Part shown: in pieces, positions 56,287 through 64,000 of the stretch | Layout: every line of letters starts with the position of its first letter | How positions within the stretch are numbered: the first letter of the stretch is position 1 | From: Auricularia sp. M13 | Lineage: Eukaryota > Basidiomycota > Agaricomycetes > Auriculariales > Auriculariaceae | NCBI GenBank assembly: GCA_037042915.1 | Contig: CM073200.1 | Coordinates: forward strand, 2,104,832-2,168,831 | Reading direction: 5' to 3' | DNA: 64,000 nucleotides | Notes under the pieces: generated by a model | What the model was told of the DNA's origin: nothing | Seen by the model: the letters and a program-made list of their open reading frames with translations, nothing else | Databases searched by the model: none | Translations under genes and position numbers: made by a program

Positions 56287-57269
56287 CTAAGGGCGCCTAT
56301 CAGCCAAACGGACGAGGACAAAACATGCAAGAGACACACCGACTTGCGAACTGGAATAGACATAGGACGGAGGGTGCGTGCTCGGCGCGTGGGAGGCAGC
56401 GGCGTTCAGCGGGGAGTGGGACATGGTCCACTGCGGCTGCTGCGGCGTGGCGGGCGGGCCGTCGACGTACCAGGCCTGCGCGGCAAGGCTCTGCTGTTTG
56501 CGTTGACGGCGCTGCCACAGCAGGACGCCCGCAGCGGCAAGGAGGATAAGCACGGCCGCTGCGCCGAGCCCGATCCCAACGTACGCGCCGATGGGAAGCG
56601 ACGAATCCGTGTCGGGGTCCGACACGGGAGAGGTAGCGGCCGCTGTGAGGCTATTGGAGGCTGTTCTCGACGCGGGCTGCGCAGTGGTTGACGAGGGCGA
56701 AACTTCGCTGGGAAGGACCGCGTTAATGCACTGTGTAGCACGAAAGTTTCACATTGATAGGACGCTTACTCGGCGGGCAAGGGTCGGTAGGCAAACTGGT
56801 CGAGGCCAGTGAAGTGCGCGTCGAGGTTGGTGACGTTGATAACGTGTGGGCCGGGGGGCACTTGCTGGCTGTATAGCACGACTTGCTTCATTAAGGTCGG
56901 GCTGAACGACGAGAAAACGATCTGAGGGCCATTGTCCAGCGAGATCCCAAACGCGCCATGGTCCGAATTCTTGTCTGAAATGTAGAAGATATACGTCCCT
57001 GGCGCGCGCGCATCAGCTTCACATTCGGCTGCGAGCCCGCACACGCACCAGTGAACGGGAAGGCGACCCATGCGCCCACCTCTTCCGTGTTGTGATAGCT
57101 GTTGCCCGTGTACAGCGTCGGGTCCGTCGCTGCGTTCCACGCTCCCTTGTACACGACTAGCACGCATAAGAAGCAGTTAAATCAGTCAATCCGGGGAGCA
57201 GCAGCAGTCCTGCTCACTGCCAGGGTTGTTGTCCTCGACCACAACGTCCTGCGCTGTCGGCTGCTCCAT
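56287..57269 (-). CDS. Paralog C, single-pass membrane protein
   Basis: Start ATG 57269, MEQPTAQDVVVEDNNPG, nearly the same as paralog D (EQPTPQDVIVEDND). Then YKGAWNAATDPTLYTGNSYH, EEVGAWVAFPFTG, and after an intron GTYIFYISDKNSDHGAFGIS, LDNGPQIVFSSFSPTLMKQV and GPHVINVTNLDAHFTGLDQF. A Ser/Thr stalk (SSTTAQPASRTASNSLTAAA) leads to the membrane helix GAYVGIGLGAAAVLILLAAA, a basic stop-transfer (RRQRKQQ) and an acidic-free tail. No N-terminal signal peptide is visible, so the helix would act as a reverse signal anchor, or a first exon is missing. Function unknown; the ectodomain has a beta-sandwich-like pattern. Confidence 0.75.
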
Positions 57270-58008
57270 GACGGGAGGGATCAAGAAGAGCGGTTGCCGG
57301 CTGCTGATTGTAGATCCGCTGCCACGCAGTCTGCATCGCCCAAGTCGTCCATTGGATCTCATCAGTACTGTATAGGCACCTACTGAACTGATTAGAATAA
57401 AACCACAGATACTGAGCATTGTACAAGATACTCCCGATAGTCTACGAGAGGCTGTAGAAATGTATTGAACCCATGCCTTCATCACTGCGGTTGATCGCGG
57501 CGGACCTTCAAGTTTCAAGTTGCTTGCAATTGCGCCAGTCCTCTGCAACATCAGCTACTATGTGTCTGCGGCGGGCGGATCTGATTTTGAGCGCTGTGGT
57601 TCAAAGTGCCCCAACGCGCTTCGTGCTTGTGCAGCGTTATGGGCGCTGCCTTCCATATCCGTGTCCTCCGGCGACTCGTCATTGACCGCACTGCGGAGAG
57701 GGCGTTGTCGTCAACGAGCGGTGAGCCGTCGTGGCGCATTCTTCTACGTTACTGCATGAGTATACTAACTTCCGAAGAGATATACTTGCAGCAACTCAGC
57801 ATACAGGTTCAGATTGGCGTCCCGTTGTACTTTAAGACATCTAGGGAATTCATCCGGATTCCATCAGTACTGATCCCGAAATTCCTAATTGGGGCGCTGC
57901 CGATCAAACCGCCGGTCTGACAATCAAACAGATACAAGCGGTGCCCGACCAGCATCAGACTTTACTCTCTCTTCCTCTTCTAACTTGCGTCGTCTGTGAA
58001 TCTTGAAC
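57270..58008. other. Intergenic region between divergent paralogs C and D
   Basis: 0.74 kb shared upstream region of two divergent paralogs. Short open frames only. A pyrimidine-rich run (TTTACTCTCTCTTCCTCTTC, 57961-57980) precedes the start of D. Confidence 0.5.
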
Positions 58009-59085
58009 ATGAGCATCGAGCAGCCCACGCCTCAGGATGTTATCGTAGAGGACAACGACGCAAATGGTATGTTCATGCTTTGGTGGGCGATCTGTTGAGG
58101 CTAACGCCCCAGTCGCATTCTGTAGTCCAGTACGGCCCCGCCGACAAGTGGTCTCTGTCTACAGACACGTCCGTCATCGCGTTCGGTACAACGTACCATC
58201 TTACGGGCACGCTCGGTGCTTGGACAGCGTTGTCCTTCACTGGTGAGCGCATTCCCGCTCCGTGGACTCGTTGTCTCACGTAGACGCAGGTACTCGCTTT
58301 TGGTACTTTGCCGACAAACTCAATAACCATGGCGATTTTGGCGCCTCCATTGACGGAGGACCGATCTCCGTCTACTCGAGCTTCAACACCGCGCTGCTGA
58401 AGGGCCAGATCTTGTTCTATACGCAACTAAAGCCTGGCTCGCATACTATCAATATCACAAACCTCGAGGACGGCAAAGTCGTCGGCTTGGATCGCTTCGT
58501 GTGCGCATCGCGGACGCAAGAGGTTGCTTGGAGGGCGCTGACGCACATCGTACCTCTCCTAGATACCGTCCGCTCGGCGTGGATGAGTAAGGATGATCTT
58601 GCCACGCCGCCTTGCTCATACTAAACGGATCTCAGCGATTCTGCCTCCAAAGCGAGCGACTCTGCGTCGGCACCCACATCCTCTCAGTCTTCCGGTCAAT
58701 TGGAAGCATCGCCTACGTCCCGCTCGAACCTCTCCACGGGCGGGTACGTCGGAATCGGCCTCGGCGCAGGAGCCATCGGCCTGTTACTCGTGCTTGTCAT
58801 TGTCGTAGTCTGGACGCGTCGCAGACGCCAGCCACAGCAGTGGGACGCCGGGTCGATTGGCGTCGCACACGCAGTGCGCGCATGGTCCGACGGGAACCCA
58901 AACGTTGCGCAGCCTCCAACTCGTCAATGGTCTCAGTTTACTGCTAGCCAGTCTCAGCTGCAACCACAGGCGGCAACGGAGCTCCCGGCGTACGATTCGT
59001 CGTCACACTCTCGAACAGGTGAGTCCCGCGCATGTCGGCGTATTTGTGTGTTTCAGCATCGTTGAATAGTTGTCCCGGAGCATAG
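58009..59085 (+). CDS. Paralog D, single-pass membrane protein
   Basis: Start ATG 58009, MSIEQPTPQDVIVEDNDANG. Second exon YGPADKWSLSTDTSVIAFGT, YHLTGTLGAWTALSFTG. Third exon TRFWYFADKLNNHGDFGASI, DGGPISVYSSFNTALLKGQI, PGSHTINITNLEDGKVVGLD. Then a Ser-rich stalk and the membrane helix GGYVGIGLGAGAIGLLLVLV continuing IVVVW, with TRRRRQPQQ on the inner side. The tail ends after a possible last intron at 59085 (reading through would stop at 59065). Closest to paralog C in sequence and layout. It is oriented away from C. A fold-back element lies about 30 bases beyond its stop. Confidence 0.78.
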
Positions 59086-59121
59086 CGCCCAGCCTCGGGT
59101 GACGGCTAAGGAGCAGTGAAC

Positions 59122-59821
59122 TATGCTTCTTAAAGTGTACATTTATTATTGCCCACTGAAAAGGGGGTCCCACACCAATTTGAGTGTCTCTCACCTGTAT
59201 AAAGTGTGGGAACATCACTTTTGACGTTCGGACACACTCAGTTGGAGTGTGGACACACTTTGTCAGCAGTGCCGACACTCCCATCAGAGTGCCGACACTC
59301 CCATCAGAGTGCCGACACTCCATCAAGGTGCCGACACTCCAATCAAAGTGCCGACACTCTTGCAGGTGGGTGGAACACCAAGTTCCCTCTCACCTCCCAG
59401 ACCTTCTCCAAACACTGAGATATGATTGGGGATCATGCTCAGAGTGCATTTAAGCCTATATTTTGAGTTTATTGAAAATTTTATTTTACCAAAAAAGGCA
59501 ATTTGGACCCTGAGGAGGCATTCAGAGCATGCTCTCCAGCCATATCTCAGTGTTTGGAGAAGGTCTGGGAGGTGAGAGAACTTGGTGTTCCACCCACCTG
59601 CAAGAGTGTCGGCACTTTGATTGGAGTGTCGGCACCTTGATGGAGTGTCGGCACTCTGATGGGAGTGTCGGCACTGCTGACAAAGTGTGTCCACACTCCA
59701 ACTGAGTGTGTCCGAACGTCAAAAGTGATGTTCCCACACTTTATACAGGTGAGAGACACTCAAATTGGTGTGGGACCCCCTTTTCAGTGGGCAATAATAA
59801 ATGTACACTTTAAGAAGCATA
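59122..59821. mobile_element. 700-base fold-back (long inverted repeat) element
   Basis: Two arms of about 300 bases are near-perfect inverted copies (left from TATGCTTCTTAAAGTGTACA at 59122, right as its complement ending at 59821), with an AT-rich spacer of roughly 60-100 bases around 59450-59515. The flanks are GTGAAC on both sides (59116-59121 and 59822-59827), a 6-base target site duplication. Each arm carries four or five short tandem units built on GTGCCGACACTC, itself partly palindromic. No coding capacity: open frames on both strands are reflections of the same repeat. Non-autonomous; the mobilising transposase is unknown. Confidence 0.9.
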
Positions 59822-59827
59822 GTGAAC

Positions 59828-61122
59828 CGGCAGCCTGAAGCTCAACAAAACACGGACTTTGCACCGCAGTCAACCTTTCACGCCTTTGCCTCTACTTATC
59901 GTATTGCAAATTGCATCGAACTTTCTCTAATCACACACGCCTTTGTTCTGGACGTGGTCGATCACCGTCGACTTCTCTCCTGGAGCACGACCTACCTTAG
60001 CTACTTACCTACGGCCACGATACTGGTAGGGCTCCTTACTGCACGCCTATAGTAGCGTCTCTCCACTTGTCCTGTTTCTCTTGTAGGCAAGCCTGTTCAC
60101 TATGCAGAGTTGGACGCAGCGCTGCCAAGACGCTCCAAAACTCCCTACACCTTTATAAACAGTGCTCATTGCGCCATCATTTGCAGCATACTTCCGTCGC
60201 TCTATGCACACCATCGCTTGTACTTTAACTTATCCCGCGAATGATTGCCTTGATACATGTTGTCGTGTCGCTCGATCGATCGAATCTCTCAATTCGAAGG
60301 AGGCAGGTATTAGACGCAAAATTGCCCAGTATTGGCATTGGAATCCTACCAAGATATGCGTGTCATATAGAGTTCGCTGACAGAGAAGCTCTGATCCGCT
60401 CATCTTTTGCCCTCGATTTTATTCGGTCAGCGGAAGAAAAACTTCCGGCGCGGTGGCGCAGACGCCACTGTGGCGGAGCGGGTACTTTCCGACCCCTCGT
60501 CTGCTCAAAGACGCGTCGGCTGAGCAACGGCTGGCAATACCTAATGCGCCTACCACCGGAATGAACAGCGATGTCCATACGCACTGGTCGCCAGTCAACG
60601 CAACTGAGCGTTCAGCGCCGCCGGTGCAGTGGTCGGCCGACCCTACTAGTACCTTGTGAGCGCACGCACTAGATCTGCACTCAGAGCACTGGCTCATGGT
60701 GAATCAGAGCGGTGAACAGGGTTGGCCGTGTACATGGGTATCCGGCAATAGCAACGCGGCGCGCGCTAAGTTGTTGTTTTACAGCAGGCGCCTCTCATTT
60801 TGATCCCGCGATGCTAAACGAGCGTTCATCATGTGTCGTTGGGCTTCGCCAGGTTCGCCAGCATCCCGAACGAGCACGCCCACACCCCCAACAGCCTGCT
60901 CGCTCCCTGGAGCATTGAGGTGTTACCAAACGCTCATAATCCCTCCAGTACTACACTCATAGCCGCTTGTACGCCGTATCTCGCGATACACGGAATGTTT
61001 GACCAGGGTGCCGACAATGACAGCGGCGTGGATACGTTGGTTGTTCTGCGCCATTGGCTCGCTTGGGCATCACGTCGGCTACAGTACGCCCTTTACCCTC
61101 TTCGTTCCCAAGTTCACGCAGG
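59828..61122. other. Intergenic region before the NLR gene
   Basis: 1.3 kb. Open frames on both strands lack motifs. No promoter element stands out. The stretch begins with the target duplication of the fold-back element. Confidence 0.45.
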
Positions 61123-64000
61123 ATGCCCCGGCCTGCCCTCAAGAAAGTGGGACAGGGGGCGGAGATCGTCCTCCAAACGGTATCCGACAGCGCCGATGCC
61201 TTTGGACCCCTCAAATCCGTCGCAAGCGGTGGACTCTCGATATTGCGACTCGCAAAGGTCCGCCTCCACAGATTCTTGACCACCGGTCTGACCGTACGCC
61301 AGACATTCAAGCGAAACCAGAAGGATTGGGCAGCTCTCGGGAACGACGTCGCGAAAGGCATTGTCGCTGTCGAGCGGCATTGTGTCGCTGCACGCCGTCC
61401 AGAGCGCAAAACCACGCTGGACAGCGATCTTGCTGATTTAACCCAGTGAGTTTCTCTGTGTCTGCCTTGGCGCATATTCCGCTGACCCCGCATTGTCTGT
61501 AGTGCCCTAGCCGAGGTCGAGCAGGAGATTAAAACTCTGGAACAACGTCCCAAGCTCGCTAGGTTCCTTGCTATCAACGATGACCGTGACGAGATAGGAG
61601 GGATGAAGGAGAAGATCAATCGAGCTTTCCATGATTTCGAGGCATGTCCTATGGCGCCGAAACATACCCGTTGTCTGATGAGAATGCAGCTGCAGTCTTT
61701 AACTGCAATGAGACGCGACGCCGAGCGGAGGAGAGGTCAGTGGTAACCAAATCCTTCGATCGCTGACTGACTGTTTGCTAGACGTACGCCGGGTACTGAT
61801 TGAGCTTCTTGTGCTGATGACCCGTAGGACGAACTCGTCAATGGCATTCCCAGTGTCGGAGCAGCTTACGATGGCAACCTTCACCAGGGGCTATGCATGT
61901 GTCTATCCGGGACCCGGACCCAGTTACTTCAGACCGTGCACGACTGGATTGGCAGCACATCGATGTCGCGGATGCTGTGCCTGACCGGACTGGCAGGCAC
62001 GGGCAAGTCCACCGTTGCATACAGCATTGCGTCGCACTATGACGCATTCAGCATTGCGTCGCACCATGACACATTGCTGAGGCAGGAATCAATGCATCGT
62101 CTCGGCGCGAGCTATTTCTTTTCCAGCGGATCGAAAGCAGCCAGCGACGGCTCTCAGTTCTTCTCCACACTTGCCTCTCAACTCGCTCGACGGGATGCGG
62201 CCGTCCGCGGTGCCATCGTTGCAAACCCGGAGGCCGTGCGGGATGCCTTCTCTGCCAACTTCCGTGTTCAGTACGAAACTCTCATCCGCCTACCACTGTC
62301 CTTCGTTCGGCGTAATGAGCCCCGGTACTTGCTCATCGTCGTCGACTCTCTCGATCTGTGCGCGGCAGACGTACGCGAAAGTATTCTATCACTCCTGATA
62401 GACCTTGCACAACAAATACCCTTCGTTAAGATCCTTCTCACGACACGTAATGACTTCAAAACTCGAGGAACACTCCTGAACGCCTCCCGGACAGGCGTGG
62501 CTATCATCCATGATATGCCGCACGACGTCTCCGACAGCGACATAAAGCACTTCCTTTCGAGCTCGCTCATCGTGAACGGGGATGGCCTAGATCCACCCTG
62601 GCAGCCGTCAGACCTCCACGTCAATGACTTGGCCACCCGAAGCGCGGGCCTCTTTATTTTTGCCGCAGTCGCCGTCAGGTATATTGTCGGTGCTGAATGG
62701 GATGAACCTTCTGCGCGTCTCAGGCTACTGCTCGATGCAACGAATCCCAGAGATTTGAATGCGGACGACATGCCGAATCCATATGCCATACTCGACAAGC
62801 TATATCACCAGGTGTTTTCATCCATCCCTGCAGCAGCCATTCCCACGCTTGTCGTCGCGCTTCAGTTCCTTTGCACGTCCCTCCATCCTCTCTCTCTCCA
62901 TTCCATGGAGCACTTGCTTCGCCATACCCTGCGTAACGGCGGGTCGATCTCACGGACTCTGACTACCGTTGAAGCCCTATTATCTGTTCCCACGGACGAC
63001 GGTCTCATCGCGCTTATTCATCCATCGCTGGTGGACTATCTTACAACGCCTGAACGCTGTCTCGATCACCGTATTCTGGTTCGGCCTGCCGAGGCCCACG
63101 ATATGCTTGCCCGGGCATGTATGGCGATCATGCGAGAAGAGCTGCATCGGAGTGTCAGCGTAGAGCATGGTCAGTCGACGACCTTGTCGACACTCGGCTA
63201 TGCATGCTCTTTCTGGGCCAGCCATCTCCAAGCTGCCACGACTTGCGGCATTGCTGCCTTTGTTGAGGACGTGCGATTCTTCTGTCGCCAACAACTGCTA
63301 TCTTGGCTCGAGTGGATGGCGGCGACTTCGGAACTTCCGCGTGCTCTGGAATCGCTGCGCATTGCGAGCCTTTGGTGCCAGGTGCAAACATCCTTCACAC
63401 GGCTACTTCGAATACTGAGACACTTCCAGGATGAGCATCGCAACCTGCATATGCAAGCGGAGGCAGAGCTCCTGGTTGACGCGCGGCGAATGCTGCTGGC
63501 ATTCTGGGAACCTCTGTCCGAGGATCCTCAGCAGATTTATCGCAGTGCTCTTCCGTTTCTCCCAAGATCGTCCTGCATTCGTCGCCACTACTCGGACGAA
63601 GGTCAGCCGGTCAAAATTCTACACGGCTTGACGGAGACGTGGGACGCATGCGACCGAACCATCGCGACGCATGGCGCTGAGATAACGTCTGTGGCTTTCT
63701 CAGACGATGGCAAGCGACTTGCGTCTGCGTCACGTGACGGCACAGTCAAAGTCTGGGATCCGGTGAACGGCTCATGTCAGGCAATTATAGCTGCTCACAC
63801 CGGTCCCTGCGCGAACGTGCAGTTCCTCCCGGGCGGCAAATCGCTTCTTTCCGCCGGGGGAGAAGGCGATACCATGATCGTTATCCACGACCTTGATTCC
63901 AAGGACGAGCTCTGTACGATTCGGGAGGAAACTCGGGCGATCGTCACTGCCGTCTCATACCGTTGCGGCGATGGCGACTTCGTAGCGTCTGCGACGGTGG
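61123..64000 (+). CDS. NACHT-WD40 NLR-like protein (runs off the right edge)
   Basis: Start ATG 61123 (MPRPALKKVGQGAEIVLQTV). A helical N-terminal part (SASGGLSILRLAK-like, NQKDWAALGNDVAKGIVAVE) resembles the adaptor helices found before NACHT in mushroom NLRs. After several short introns comes DELVNGIPSVGAAYDG, then the P-loop LTGLAGTGKSTVAYSIA (about 61980-62030), YFFSSGSKAASDGSQFFSTL, Walker B LLIVVDSLD and the sensor-like ILLTTRN. Winged-helix-like and helical regions follow (IPTLVVALQFLCTSLHPLSL). From about 63660 WD40 repeats begin: HGAEITSVAFSDDGKRLASA, SRDGTVKVWDP, HTGPCANVQFLPGGKSLLSA. The frame is open to the end of the window. Such proteins are thought to sense non-self and trigger cell death or immunity. 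Introns at 61258-61302, 61447-61500, 61642-61689 and later. Confidence 0.9.

Noticed and set aside
59268-59360. CRISPR-like spaced repeats
   Set aside because: Spacers are only 5-9 bases and repetitive, the units are inside a transposable element, and the DNA is eukaryotic.
59184-59759. Several open frames on both strands with repeated CRHSH-like residues
   Set aside because: They are reflections of the same inverted tandem repeat in the fold-back element, not proteins.

Overview
The window looks like nuclear DNA of a filamentous basidiomycete, most likely an Agaricomycete. It is GC-rich. Its genes are broken by many short introns (about 45-60 bases, GT-AG with a few GC-AG), there are no operons or bacterial signals, and the gene families are typical of mushrooms and wood or litter decayers: fungalysins, a multicopper oxidase, a PL14-type lyase, a velvet regulator, an MBD4-like glycosylase and a NACHT-WD40 receptor. 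Genes were read by splicing open frames by eye, so gene ends are firmer than individual intron borders.

Left part (0-28 kb): a MAPEG-family gene with a frame break, a fungalysin, a secreted histidine acid phosphatase, an MFS sugar porter, an F-box protein, a second intron-rich fungalysin (minus), an alpha/beta hydrolase (minus) sharing a short divergent promoter with an SLD3-like replication factor, an ATP-grasp enzyme, a velvet regulator (minus), a PL14-like lyase with a GPI-type tail, RNase H1, a mitochondrial K+/H+ exchange-related protein and a RING protein with a long disordered tail.

Middle (28-49 kb): two small secreted or anchored proteins, a possible PB1-like protein, a tRNA-Leu(CAG), an MBD4-like DNA glycosylase, a laccase-like multicopper oxidase, a gene-poor 3.2 kb stretch ending in a short inverted-repeat transposon, a multipass membrane protein with a very acidic loop, an unknown single-exon protein, a phosphoglycerate-mutase-like protein and a secreted hydrophobic protein.

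Right part (49-64 kb): a third fungalysin, then a cluster of paralogous single-pass membrane proteins. One of these carries a 1.1 kb inverted-repeat element inside its transmembrane exon, flanked by a 6-base target duplication. The cluster also contains two tiny secreted proteins and is followed by a 700-base fold-back element. A NACHT-WD40 NLR-like gene runs off the right edge.

Taken together, the locus is rich in secreted nutrient-acquisition enzymes (three M36 proteases, phosphatase, lyase, multicopper oxidase), several with a TATA box 45-75 bases before the start codon, mixed with housekeeping genes. No secondary-metabolite cluster, CRISPR array, LTR or virus-like element was seen. Three genes carry single-base frame breaks that all lie in short homopolymers, so read or assembly error should be considered before calling them pseudogenes.
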